This document shows positions 46,691-58,816 of a stretch of 64,000 nt of DNA, in pieces (the stretch's first letter is position 1; the number at the start of each line of letters is the position of its first letter). The notes beneath the pieces are model-generated. The model ran no database searches. It worked only from the letters and a program-made list of their open reading frames with translations, and was not told the DNA's origin. The translations under genes were made by a program, and so were the position numbers. The stretch comes from Patella vulgata (taxonomy: Eukaryota > Mollusca > Gastropoda > Patellidae), in the NCBI RefSeq assembly GCF_932274485.2, contig NC_065879.2, positions 38,310,436 to 38,374,435 on the forward strand, read 5' to 3'.

Positions 46691-46939
46691 GGAAAGCTTT
46701 AAAAAAAATTTAGTTCGTGGATGTGCCGGTCGTCATAGCATGGCATTATAAACTTTTTGGATATTATAAAGTACACCTAAATAAACACAAAAATGCATAA
46801 AAACGTTTTATTTCTATTATTTATTTGGGGTAAAAATTGGATTTGGATCGGTTTATCTAGTTTTTCTAATGCAAAACATCGGTCATGCTAATTACAAGAG
46901 TTTTTGTCAAATGAGATATTTCAAAGTAAATACCGGTTG

Positions 46940-47110
46940 CACTTTGAAAAGTATGCAGCTATCTGTTGATCGTCCTATCCGAACGACTTGGCGGTGTTCC
47001 TTGTCATGCCCTCCGTCATGCACTAATGACAAGAGGAAACTACGCTGGAAAACACTGAGCAACTCTCTCGTAAACCCCGGGGAAGAACCTATAACCCCGC
47101 CCGCCCCACA
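46940..47110 (-). repeat. SINE family 2 fragment
   Basis: The plus strand has 'tgatcgtcctatccgaacga', 'ccttgtcatgccctccgtca', 'ctaatgacaagaggaaacta', 'aaccccggggaa'. Confidence 0.6.
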
Positions 47111-47302
47111 CACCATTTGTACAAGCAACACGGGCCGTGGATTAATTATGTATTGTAAGGCATGGCGGGAGAGTACTATCATAATATTACGGATATACCG
47201 CTCTAATATCTATAAAATTGAAATCCGTAAAACTTATTGCAATTCATTTTATATACATTTATATAGTGTATCAAATATACAAATGCAAATATAATTTACA
47301 CA

Positions 47303-50300
47303 TTACATATAATTATTATGTTTGATTTCAGTCAATTTATAAGTAAATGTCCATATTTGGTAAGGATCTTGATGATTACACCTTCCCATCTGCACCATCT
47401 GTTTCCCAAAGTGCAGTGGTGTAATATTAGTCACGTGTTTCGCACACCAGAAAATACCACGTGTGTCTTTGTAAATAAGTTGACCCCCGACTTTACCTAT
47501 AACATTGAACTTCCACCCCCGCCCTTTAAGCTCATGGACGCACATGCATTTCGTTTTCCTAAGCAATAAATTAGACTCGTCCATATAAACACATTGGCCT
47601 TCGTGAACAAGTTGGCTTTTCTTGTCCAGACTAAAATGGTTTTCCGGTAGAATTCGATGCATGTAACATTCATTGGTAATGGCAATGTAGCCGTCCAAGA
47701 GTGGCCCCCAACATTGAGCAGTTTTATGATTGGTGATCTCTCCAAAGAAATCGTCCAGTTTTGAAGGAATTCTTATCTCTGGCATCACATTCTGAAGAAA
47801 CCAACGGAAAGGTTTACAGTTCAGTGTCTTCCGAAGATGTTTACGTTTAACACGTGAGTGCATCTCTTCAACCGACACCCGGGGTTCTTGTCCGAAAGTC
47901 AAAGATACGGATTCGAATATCCATTTATATTCGTCTAACCAAATATCAGCTACCCTCATTAAATTCTTTCTAATTATAGAAGAACGATCCCCATTGAAGT
48001 CGTAGGCAAATTGTTTAAACATATGACCAACACGAGAACATGGTACAGTTAGAATCCGTCCACCACACAGCCAAGTCCGAAAGGACAGATCAAAATGCTC
48101 ACCACCCCAAATATTCAATCCATCATCGAACTGACCAGTAGCAACGAAATAGTCCTTACGTGCAGCAATTGCACAACCAACCAAAATTGGCGTTGGGAAT
48201 GGATCCAGTTTAGAAGTTAATACTTGGCTTAAATATTTTGGTAATTTGTACCATGCATACCTGTAATAGAAACTCTAATATATATTTCAGACGAAAACAA
48301 TATTATTAGAGTTATACTTATTCGTTTTAGAAAACGATAAGTCCTCACCAATTTCATTTCTCTTCTTCTGGGTCTTGATAAATCTTATTAAATAGCCATT
48401 TGAATCACATAAAAGATGTTTAGTTTTAAAACTTCAAAAATTAAAAATTTGGAATTAAAAGCTTTTGAACAGCGCAATCATGTAAGTTTGATTCTTAAAT
48501 TTTTAACAGGTGTTCTCGAAGAATAGAAATAGAATTAGTGTGGCCTAATACTTCTCATTTTGTGTGTGCATTCGCCTAATGATTCATCCTATGACTGAAT
48601 TTATATGGGCAGTCGAAAATGTCACATAATATACTAATGTCCAAAAGAAAGTATACACACTAAAAATATGACTAAGTTTTGTTTAAATCAACAAAATGTG
48701 ATAAAACTACACTGAACATGTCTCGTGCGTCCAAATTCAATATTTCTAAGCAAATAAACGGCAAAACAAATGGACATTGTACCCAAATACCACATACAAT
48801 GGAAAAACGTTTTTGTTTGAAGCAGAACGAAATGCCCAGTGTATACTTTCTTTTGGGCATTAGTATGTATTTATACAAAAGTAAAACAGAATTTGTTACC
48901 TTACTGAATTTAAATTCGCAGTGGTGTCGGGGTGTTCTAGAATAAATAAGCATGCCTTTTGCGTACACGACATCTTGTGACCATTTTAGGATATTGGTTT
49001 TAATTCGATGAAGAGTAGGCAGATACACCGATGTTTCCATCAAATTAAGTATGGCGTATAAGGACATTAAACCCCATTTTATTTTCTTTGGATAAGAAGA
49101 ACAAGACTCTAAACAAACAGGCTAAAAGATAAATGCATCAAATGAAAAAAAAAAAAATATTGGATACAGTGGTATATACTTACCTCAAATCCCAACCAAA
49201 TCCACCTCGATATACATCACCTGGATACGCAAAAAACTGGATTGTATCTGATGAAATAACATCTACATGCGGCTGTACAATAGTGACATTGTTCTTGAAT
49301 AGCTCGTAAACCAGGGGTTCTAACCACCCGACGTTACATTCGGTATGAGCGTCTAACCATACTAGAACATCTCCAGTAGCCATGTTAGCTCCATAAAGTC
49401 TTGAGCGAACCAATCCCTGTCTTTCAGGATTTCTCAATATATGTACCCTTGGATCTAAAGCCTTAACGTACATGTCCAAATCATGTCCCAAATCTTTATT
49501 AGAGCTGAAATCGTCCACAAGAATCAATTCTTTTAACATAGATTTCGGAGAACGTTCTAAAACGCTGTGGGCTGTCCGCATCAGTGTTGTGAAAGCTTCA
49601 TTGTAAAATATTACAATAACGGATACCGACACCCCTATTGGAACTTTGTAGATAAGGGCGTCACACCCTTTGGGTCTTGTATCTGCTATGTGTCTGCTTA
49701 AAGGAATAGCATCACTTATACTAACATTGAAATTATACGCGGAATCTGGGGGACGCAGATGTTTTCTAAGAATACCCTTAAGTAAGTCCTCCAGCTGATG
49801 GGTCCTGGTCTGGGTATGAAGTGCGTGGCTTCTTCTGTCGTAGGGTCTATGAATAAAATGAATCTTTAATATTAATTTTATCGAAAGCACCTATAGATTT
49901 AAATGTGCATATGTGTAAGAGTATATAACTTATAACAGTGCGTACCATGCCGTATTGGGGGTGTCCGCGTCCAGTACACTTTGCAATGACACCGTACCCA
50001 ATACCCTACTCCCCGGATCGAATTTTCAAAACGTTTATGGGTGAGTACTCCCAGAGACCTAGAATTGGTTCCACTACTAATGTCTTTCGTTTTGCTCCAG
50101 CCACAGTAGTAGACCGCCCTAAGCCCTCTTTTGAGCAAGTTTTGTAGTCATTTGACTACAAAAAAGTTACTAGCCTTTAACTCCCTTAATTTCCAATTAC
50201 ACTGTACTGTTACTACTGTACATAGCTTAACAGATAATAAACCAATTCCTATTGAAATAAAGGTGAAACCTTGCCGCATAATTATATAATTTAATTAAAC

Positions 50301-51014
50301 CCAACTGCTATGCGAAATTTCTGTTCATTTTAAAATGGCCGCTGAACCAGAATCGCATGATTTTATGTCACTCGAAAATACAGAAAAACTGTTCGGTAAG
50401 ATAAGATTAAGATTTCAGTGTTCCACTCTTCACTATTTGTAACATAATTACTTATTTCCATGCAAACTGTGACGATATGTGTTAAAAAGTTTGCAATTGA
50501 ACCTAATTTTACTTGCTCAAAGCCTCGAATAGTGTATCAATTGTAGCTGTGAATAAGAATGATCACGCGTACAACTATTGCAACTACCAAAGACCCTGTC
50601 GATGTTTTAATTACATAAACACCCATGCTACTCTTTGGTTAAAATTGGATTACAATTTCGTTTTCCTTAATTCAACAGTACATTGTAGTCATGTTCATCG
50701 GATTCTCATTTAAATAACTAGACACACTTTAGATAAACCCAATCAAAATAAACAAAAGGGAGTGGGGAAAATCAAAATTGGGCAGGGATTTAGATCTTTA
50801 AATAAAGTAATACAAAGAAAGCTATAATCGTGTATCATTACCTTTTGTCTGTACTTAATTCTTCATGCTTCGAAACGTCTTCACTTTTCAACGATTCGGT
50901 TGATAGTTGAGAGATCAAAAACAGTGCCTCGAGAGCAAACAGAATTATGAAGAATATTGCCCACGAAATAAGTTGACCTCTGTGGCATCTGTAAGGCGGT
51001 CGCAGAAAATCCAT
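47303..51014 (-). CDS. Polypeptide N-acetylgalactosaminyltransferase (GALNT family), 3 exons
   Basis: Transfers GalNAc from UDP-GalNAc to Ser/Thr of proteins in the Golgi, starting mucin-type O-glycans (EC 2.4.1.41). Exons 50842-51014, 49184-49846 and 47303-48260 join in frame, giving 597 aa. It is a type II membrane protein: short MDFLRPPYRCHRGQ tail, TM at about 16-37, stem, then a GT-A catalytic domain with VSVIVIFYNEA, LVDDFSS and DAH (223-225, the DxH metal site). The Gal/GalNAc-T motif reads WGGEHFDLSFRTWLCGG (330 onward), then PCSRVGH. A C-terminal ricin-type lectin domain (about 458-590, QCWG...YQIWTF) follows. H334-F-D where relatives have N-x-E is unusual. An upstream in-frame ATG (51063-51065) would add 17 residues; I prefer the second because it gives the usual short cytosolic tail. 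No named isoform can be assigned. Confidence 0.92.
48634..48863. mobile_element. 230-bp mariner-like MITE in GALNT intron 2
   Basis: Flanked by TA (48632-48633, 48864-48865), with about 26-bp inverted ends starting CTAATGtCCAAAAGAAAGTA. The TA target and short length fit Tc1/mariner non-autonomous copies. It explains the paired short frames at 48672-49067. Confidence 0.8.
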
Positions 51015-51297
51015 TGATTTTATATGAAGTAATGTTTCAAAGGTGTTGCCAAACAACAAATACAATTATATTCCCTGGAGTAGATCCTCTCGTGAACAAT
51101 GCACGTGTTATGTTGATATTATGGTGTTAACTGGACAGTCACTTATATCAAGACGCATTTTCTGATACCAAGGTGCATTTCCTGACAAATCGTCAAAATC
51201 AGGTTTATTAATCGAGACTACATCAATGTAAACAAGTTCTATTGGGACTTCTAATATTTGAATATGCAGAGGTAGTCCAAAACAGGGTAGACTAATT

Positions 51298-51337
51298 GAT
51301 AGGGGTAGGGGGTAGGGGTAGGGGGTGGGGGTAGGGC
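51298..51337 (+). repeat. G-rich (GGGGTA)n minisatellite
   Basis: About six imperfect 6-7 bp units of the type taggggg/taggggt. It resembles TTAGGG loosely but lacks the TT, so it is not taken as telomeric. Confidence 0.8.
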
Positions 51338-51572
51338 GTAAAACCGGCTAAATGTTGACGTTTCGCGGCAGAAAATATAAACAGCACATAGTTTTAACGA
51401 ATGGCGCCCTTGGTTACCAAAGCTTATCGATGTTCAACGATTTCTGGGATCCTCCTAAATTTGGGTTACACTTGATTACGATGGTCTTGTTGAGCTATTT
51501 ATTTTCAATAATACAGTATTAATTAAATTGTTACACTTGTTTATATGCAACAGTTTTAACATTTAGCCTGTG

Positions 51573-51775
51573 GGTGATGGGTGGCCAAATGGGTTAACGG
51601 GCGCGCTTTAGATCATAAGGTCTGTCATGTGGCGTGGTTTCGATTCCCCGCTTGTACGGCGACAAGGAGTACGGTTTCCTGCCACTGCTAAATACCCCTA
51701 CGCGCAAGCGAATTATTGAAATAAAATTGAACCATATGTTAGTCACGAAATGTGTCGAGTGGACGTTAATCTATG
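51573..51775 (+). repeat. tRNA-derived SINE, family 1
   Basis: Head ggtggccaaatgggttaacg, B box 'ggtttcgattccccgc', then 'cctgccactgctaaataccc' and 'gaattattgaaataaaattg'. Internally shortened relative to 61972-62236. Confidence 0.8.
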
Positions 51776-52113
51776 CCTATATTTTTATAAAAACTTTCAA
51801 TATGTCTAAGTTCATTTGTCTATACATGAACTATTGACCTAATATTAAAATCCCCAAACATTTGTAACGATAAAGTTAATCATGGTTTCAAAAGTCCTCT
51901 ATATATTACGGTAGCTTTATAAGTACTTTTATATATCGTGAACAATAATTCTAAAATATCTAAAGAGAAAATTATACAGACTAAACTGCATGCACATCGC
52001 CCCTTAAAGATTCTGTATGATTCGTATCCTGTATTTTCGGTTATTGTTAATATGACATTATGTGATATTAATTATATTTAATTCTTGCGGAAAGTTATAA
52101 ATTCTCTTTAAGG

Positions 52114-55100
52114 TTAAATATGTTCTTCTATGGGCTCATTTTCTGGATTACTGATGGTGTTTATACGTGGAGGTCCGATTCCTTCATCAGTCATTGCGTG
52201 TCCGATTGTAGAATGACCTTTTCCTTCATAAACCCTATTTTCACATTTGTCATAGATCTTCCCTTTCAGCTCGCCATAAACTCTTCTGTTGCAGACAAAG
52301 GCCAAAAAGAGTATAACACCCTGGGCGCCAAACAATACAGTGAATAAATAATGGAAGGTCTCGTATCCCGTAGCCTCGTATATGAATGAAAAAATCCAAG
52401 TGAGTCCAGTGATAACAGATAGTTTCAGACAAGCGAACATACTGATTTGATTTTCTTGGTTGGACTGAAGTTTTTTGTCTCGTCGCAGGTTGGTGAACGT
52501 GTAACAGAATAAAATAACGTTCAGTAACACCAGTACTCCCACGGGTAGAGCAAAGGCGAATCTCCTGGAAGTAGGCGTGGTGATATAGCAGGATGATCCT
52601 CCATACCCCAGGTTACCAAACTGTAGCTGAGAAGTTAGAATAACTACCATAACTATCATCATAGGACATCCCCATGTATAGAGAATTGAGGATAGCACAA
52701 ATTTACGTTTGGATATAATTCGTGACTCAATCGGGTACGACAAATTGTAGAAAAGGATAATTGTACATACATTCATCCAGAAAGTAGCTGACAACCAAAA
52801 ATGATGAATGAGGATTCCAAGTGTTTCACAAACCCACTTTATCTCGGTTTGTTCAGCTCCAAATTCAAACAATGTCTGGGCTATGAGAAGTGTTACAGTC
52901 AGTGCCATGATACTTTGTCCTATCGATGTACAATGTTTCTTCAGAAGACAGAACACAAGAAATGTGATGAAAAGAAAAAACAAGGAACAACTTGTACAAA
53001 TACCAGACAAAAGACCGAGAGGTGAATACTTTGGTTTTGGTTTGGAAAGGCTTTTGTCTAATTTGATTTCCCCACATTCACTCGACGTACCTCTAAATGT
53101 TTCAACACCAACGTAATCCTCGACACAGATAAAATAACCTCCTTCCTCCGCGAAATCAAATTCAAATATGCCGAGAGTCTTGTTGTTCACGTGTATCATC
53201 AAACTTGTTCTATCGGCTGATATTGTTACTTCAGAGTGATGAATTATCATTCTTGGGCAAGTGTAAATCTTCCTGTATAAAATTAAATGCGCACGATTTA
53301 TTACTGATAAATCTTCATTTTTGAAATTTTCTTTAGTCACCATCCCTGTATTATACCATGTACATGGTTTTGATGAGTCACTATTTACAATAAGACTTCC
53401 TACATCATTTTTACACTGATACGTAAAGGATACCTCGAAGGACACACTTTCGTTGCCTGTCTTCCCAAGTTGAGGAACTTCGGTCAAAAGGGAATCCTCA
53501 AAGCGATTGATGTCGACAGGTTCCCGAAATAAAACAGTACAATTTATCTTCCATACGATATTCATTAATTCTCTGCATGGACTCAGATATTTGACCGAGG
53601 AAGTCATGTGGACCGGTATGCCCTTCATTTGTAGGATTTTGCGCTCTAGCATGATCATTGGTTGCTGAATTCTGTCAGGATCAACCATTGACGATTTGAA
53701 ATTCATTACCACGTCCAAACAGAACTGATACATGTATGAATTGGTAAGTTTGTAAACTGATATACATCTCCCTTCTTTGAATCGCTTACCATTTACACAA
53801 CTTACGTTTCTACAATTACACTACATAAAAAGTAAAGAAAAAAGTGCATGACAATTTGAGTTTATGTACATCTAATATAATGTACGATCGAAATTTAACT
53901 ACTAATTAAACATTATCTACAAGTACCCAAGACAAGCTGGGTAATATGGCGGTATATAAGATTCAAAATTCTAACATGCTATCGTCTAATATCCAACCTC
54001 TATTCATGTAATTTCGAACTTCTATTCATGTAATTTCTAAATTAAGACAATGTAGGCTATAATCCAACTTCTTTATTTGTTCAGTGTAAATTTTAATTCT
54101 GTTACATCTTATATCTATTATAAGACGAAAAATGTCTACTTCATTGTCGCTTTTACATTAAAATCAGAACGTCGAACAAATTTAGAATTTTTGATACTTC
54201 TACCTGGCAACCATCATTATGACGTCGTTTGGTGTCGCCACCCACCGTGTGCCAAGTTTGGCGATTGAGCACCTGATCGGGACCATTATGTTGATACAAA
54301 CGACTCGCTCTTCGTCAGGTTAACTGGTTTGGCTGAGTGTTAATATTGAAAACAACATCGAACGTGATATGGTTTGCAGATACTATTTCAAATACAAGTT
54401 AAGCAACTTTTGTTCATTTTTTTTAAGACAAGTGCAGGATTTGGAGAATTTTATTTGACTATTTTTACAGTTAAGCCAATTAATATTTATAGTCTGTTAG
54501 TCTACATTCTTTTACTGCTTGAAAAATGTCTCTATACCATCCGAACGACTAGCCACTGTCCGTGCCAGACCACCGTCCTGTATCACTAACAAAGGGGGCG
54601 GGGGCGTTGGCGGGGGGAGAACCACGCCGGAAGATATCGGTTATCTCACAGAAATATACTTGTATATATCTATGGGTTGTATACATCGTCAGCTAGTATA
54701 CACACTGGCAAAACGATGCTTTATAATATTTCTGACATTATTAGTTCTATCCCTGTGATTTGCGGAGGCTGTCGTTATTATAGGTAGGGTCAGTGTCAAG
54801 TCGTTCGGATCGGACGAAATCCTTGGCAGCTGTAATTCGTAATAACAGTAGACCGTGGCGCCGCTGTCCGGGCTAAATTTCATCCATGACACACTGTATG
54901 ATGTAAGTCCGTCTTCATTAGCCCAGTTGGCTAATTTCGCCAAGAACATCGCTATCTATGATATTCCGTATCGCTTTTTGTTGAAAAAAAAAAACTATCA
55001 TAAAGTTAGTCAGGTCGGTATAATGCAGGAATTAGAAATAAAACTTCATCGCTATCCACATGAACATTCTACCCCGGTCTCCTTTAACTGCAGCTTCATC

Positions 55101-57322
55101 CCCACAATATGGGATTTCTATATTTATATCTCTGTACCATTTCAAGAAAAAGTTTATAATTATAAAGGCACATTTTTTTTAGAGCAGTAATAGAATACAG
55201 ATCATCAGTATATAAATATTAATATTGGCATAACTGTAAAAAAAATCTAAATTTTCCAAATCCTTCACTTGTCTTTAAAAACAAAAAAAAAACAAAAAAA
55301 AAATAAAAAAAAATCTTGTTTAACTTATATTTGAAATATTATTTCCCAACAATATCGCTTTCGATGTTGTTTTCAATTTCAGCATCGATTCCGCGGTTGT
55401 ACGTTACAAGGAGTGGTATGGCCTGTCCAACCTCGTGGGTTTTCTCTGGATCCTCCGGTTTCCTCCTACTGCTAGACCCCTACACGGAAGCGAATTATTG
55501 AAATAAAATGGAACCATATGTTAGTCCCGAAATGACCTAGTTTGTGTCGAGTGGTCGTTAAACCCCATTTCTCTCTCTCTCTCACTCTAAATTTCAGCAC
55601 TCCGTCCGACCATCAACCAGACGAAGAGCGAGTCGTTTATGTGTAGTTTAATGGTCGAGTGCCTACGCATGTTAAATGAAATAAAAATTAATGTAATAAA
55701 ATTTTGAATGTACAGAAAGTTTTATCATTTTTAAAGGGAATAACGTTCTGGGAATTCGAAGCTACATTATAATAGTACTTCCGGTTTTCGAAGTTACACT
55801 AATACTTCCGGTTTTGAGAAAACCGAGTATTCCGACACTCTGCGTAATCCGATATGGTGTACGATGTCGGATTTGACAGAGTCCATTGTATTGATATTGC
55901 ACGAGTGCGTTTACCACGAGTGCTATATCTATACATTACACAATGTCTTGCACGAGATAATTATGGCTGCTAAGCAGAAGTGTAAAAATTCAAAATTCGT
56001 TGATGTTTCATGCTAAACGTGTAAAGCATCAATGAAGAAGACGTTTTTCGTCAAAATAATAGAAATAAGAGGAAATAGAATTAAAATTTGCACTGAATAA
56101 ATAAAGAAGTTGGATTATACATTGTCTTAATTTTAAAAATTACATAACAGTGGCTACTCGGACCTCATTCTTGGGTTGCGACCCCCATCTCACTAACAGT
56201 TCAAGGTCCAGAGTCCCAACCATGCATGATGCTATCTTTTGTCATATATAAGGTAACACGATAAAGGACCATGTCTTAATTCTCTATCGTAAATTTATAG
56301 ATTCAACTCTAAAACAATCCAACTTTTACCTGGTATGGGTCAAACATCGGACAATCTCCCGCTTTACTAGTTAGTTCTTCATCGTCGTCATCGCTCAAAT
56401 CTAGAAGGGCAGATAACTCTGTCAGAAACACGTTTGGTGTGTAGCCTGTCGTTTCCTTCTTTATGTCGACCCAGCTATTCATATGGTTGCACATGTAGCA
56501 AAATAAATTCTTGTACGTTCCAACTGGATTTTCCGCTAGAGTATAGCACCCCCTTTCAACAAGTGGATCATACTCTTTCCAATAGCCCGTTTCATTACAC
56601 GAATACGAGTATTTGTTTTCGTTGTGCTGAAATTTTGAGCATACATGAGCTGTGAAATTGTCTGGAGGTACCATTTGAACCGTGCAACCTTGTGTATTGA
56701 CGATACTCAAATAAACATCTTCTTTTGATGCATCTATATAATTCCAAGATGGCCCGTACTCACATATAGCACCTACATGCCAAGCCTCGCTCTTCTCAAC
56801 ATCATTGCACTGTGCACAAAATTGGTTTCTGTAGGTAAGACCAGTAGTATTATCAGTTACTGGTTGAAGGCTTCTTCTATCGTTAACATATGTCGTGGTG
56901 CACTTCTGCACAAGCTCTGCGTCCTGGTGGTCGTTTGGACAATAGTCGATCATTATTACATTATTCCCTAGTCCGGGGAATGCTGTCGGCAAACATTTTG
57001 ATGATACAATGTTTATGTAGTCAACATTCAGATCTGGGCAGCAGTCGCCATAATATTGACAAGAGCGATCACAGAAGCATGGTGAGCAATATCTGTTAAT
57101 AATTGTTTTCAATTTCCCGGAACAGTCTTGCAAGCAGTAAATTTTGTAAATATAATTAGCCTGCGATTCGAAATCGCTGTAAAAAACACTTGCCTCTTCA
57201 AATGCTGAACTATACTTTGTGAATGGTGGTTCAGCTTGGCGTACACCATTGAAAGCATTAGCCGAAACAAAGAGAACTACGAAGAGGTAGTCTGTGACCG
57301 TTAGTGGAACAAAACACGCCAT
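52114..57322 (-). CDS. Secretin/methuselah-like GPCR with SMB-like ectodomain (copy 3), 2 exons
   Basis: Exons 56330-57322 and 52114-53820 join in phase 0 (CCATACCAG|gtaaaa ... tatgtag|TGTAAT), giving 899 aa. The signal peptide is about 1-23. The SMB-like cysteines are C63, C67, C79, C82, C84, C88, C94, C95. CAQCN and CYMCN pairs follow, and exon 2 opens CNCRNVSCVNGK, the same junction as copies 1 and 2. The 7TM block starts at about 596 and keeps LGLLSGICTSCS, TWGCP and LTWIF. The TM3 and loop-2 cysteines are conserved. The ectodomain is clearly diverged from copies 1/2, while the 7TM is much closer. The gene is opposite in orientation to them. Its 2.5 kb intron contains a 2.1 kb foldback transposon and SINE pieces; exon integrity is unaffected. 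No GPS cleavage motif seen. Ligand unknown. Confidence 0.88.
54520..54930. repeat. Two opposed SINE family 2 fragments
   Basis: 'accatccgaacgactagcca' to 'gggagaaccacgccgg' (minus orientation) and 'aattcgtaataacagtagac', 'gtggcgccgctgtccgggct', 'cacactgtatgatg' (plus orientation), inside the foldback element. Confidence 0.55.
55385..55578 (+). repeat. tRNA-derived SINE, family 1, head-truncated
   Basis: Starts near the B box (cgattccgcggttgtacg) and keeps 'ggttttctctggatcctccg' and the full tail to 'gtggtcgttaaaccccattt' followed by a (CT)n run. Confidence 0.75.
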
Positions 57323-57365
57323 GTTTATTCTTCAACTAACTTTAGAATAAATGTGGTTTTCTAGT

Positions 57366-57372
57366 CTTTATA
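57366..57372 (-). promoter_or_regulatory. TATA box of SMB-GPCR 3
   Basis: TATAAAG on the minus strand, about 44-50 bp before the ATG at 57322, the same spacing as in the two other SMB-GPCR genes. Confidence 0.6.
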
Positions 57373-57586
57373 ATACCAATAAATTGGCGCATATCAGTTA
57401 CAACGTAAAAATAAAATGTTCGTATTTGAAACATCCGTGTTCAAATTGATGCAAATGTACAGCAGAAATTGTTGAAATGAGAAGCAGAAAATGGTGATTT
57501 GGCCGGTTGAGCGATAATTTTGACTCGGGTTTTCAGAAGATGGGGTTACTTGGTAGAAGGATTGGCGCGAATTTTAGCTATGTTAA

Positions 57587-57983
57587 AGATGCATTATGCA
57601 AGAGCAAAATCTGCTTATTACAAGTCTTTCTTTAAGCCTGAAATGTTATCTAAATTATCAATTAGACATTAATTAACTTATCCAGACCATAATAAACTCT
57701 CGATGTCAAGGCTAGCCTTCGATGTTGGCTGGATTCGATTCCTATATGCCGCTAACGGCTAGTGATAATTAAATAAAAAAAGTGGATAATCGAGACTATG
57801 CTGTTTATATTAATGATTTTAGTGATGATAACCGAGAGTATGCAAAAATTTCACCCGCTTCTTTCTCGGCTCATAGTGGATCAATTTGACTGAAATTTTC
57901 AGGAAATTACCTTTACCCTATCTAGTTTTTAACTATTATAGCGAGAGCTGCCATCTCTTTATCTTATCTCCCATAATGTATCT
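57587..57983. mobile_element. TTAA-flanked MITE, family C
   Basis: 397 bp with TTAA at 57583-57586 and 57984-57987. Ends AGATGCATTATG and inverse AGATACATTATG. Sibling at 62296-62682, and decayed pieces at 1-330 and 1520-1880. Confidence 0.8.
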
Positions 57984-57987
57984 TTAA

Positions 57988-58816
57988 TGCCCTCGTATAC
58001 ATAGGAATTCCTATCAGGTGTTCTACAAAGAGTACAGACACCTTGTCTTACTGTATACTGTAAAGTATATCGATTTAGTTGATCTGTATGAGTTTATATT
58101 CTATAACATCTATAGAAATGTTGAAAGGTCATCTTTTTACCGTGTACCAGGCAATTAGTAATACGGATTTTACTAAATGCGTAGTTAATTTTGTCCGACA
58201 CGATGAAATAGTTTCGTGGTTTAAGTTTTCATCTCTTAATGGCATATATTAGTTGGTAAACAAAAATGAATATCCATTACACCAACAGATAGTGTTACAT
58301 AATTGAACAATAAAATGTTCAAATCACTGTGGATTAGGAGGATAAAGAGAGGTTTATATATTATTATTCAAAATGCCATTAATGTTTTCATTAGAGGATC
58401 ATTTATATTACATTTATCTCGATTCTTTGAGAGTAATTAGTAATATGAAAGCATTAAACTATTATGTGTTGTTATGCAATTAATAAAGTTTAGATCGTGT
58501 TTTAAGATTTAGTTATGCTTATCATGAATAGCACAGAGTTAAAATGACACAATTTGTATTTACGATTATGGCTTACAAAACAATTATAAATTCCAGAAAG
58601 TTTATTTCCAAATTTTTTCTTTATGAATGGTTTACACACTGAACATGTTTCGAGGTTTTGAATTAAAACTCTGCAATAAATTTCAACCAGCTTCTGTGGC
58701 GCTCTTTATTTCTGTTTTGGCCACGAAATGGTATAGTGGTTTGGTAATGTGTGGAATTCTGGTGCAATTGTTGCTCAGGACCACTCCCCGATAATTTCTC
58801 TGCCACCAGTGATCTA
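57988..58816. other. AT-rich spacer
   Basis: No gene, no repeat that I can delimit. Confidence 0.4.

Larger units (their letters stand above)
51066..52113. other. GALNT / SMB-GPCR 3 intergenic region
   Basis: Holds a G-rich minisatellite (51298-51335, GGGGTA-type units), a SINE (51573-51775) and AT-rich 3' flank of GPCR 3. No gene. Confidence 0.5.
54046..56126. mobile_element. 2081-bp TTAA-flanked long-TIR (foldback) element in GPCR-3 intron
   Basis: TTAA at 54042-54045 and 56127-56130. Arms of about 200 bp start GACAATGTA and contain 'ataatccaacttctttattt', 'aattttaattct' and 'gacgaaaaa.gtct'. Inner arms 'aaacgactcgctcttcgtc' occur at 54297-54317 and inverted at 55620-55640. The interior carries a SINE family 1 (55385-55575) and SINE family 2 fragments (54520-54640, 54790-54930). 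No transposase seen. Confidence 0.75.

Noticed and set aside
51298-51337. Possible interstitial telomere
   Set aside because: Units are GGGGTA-like without the TT of TTAGGG, and the tract is only about 40 bp.
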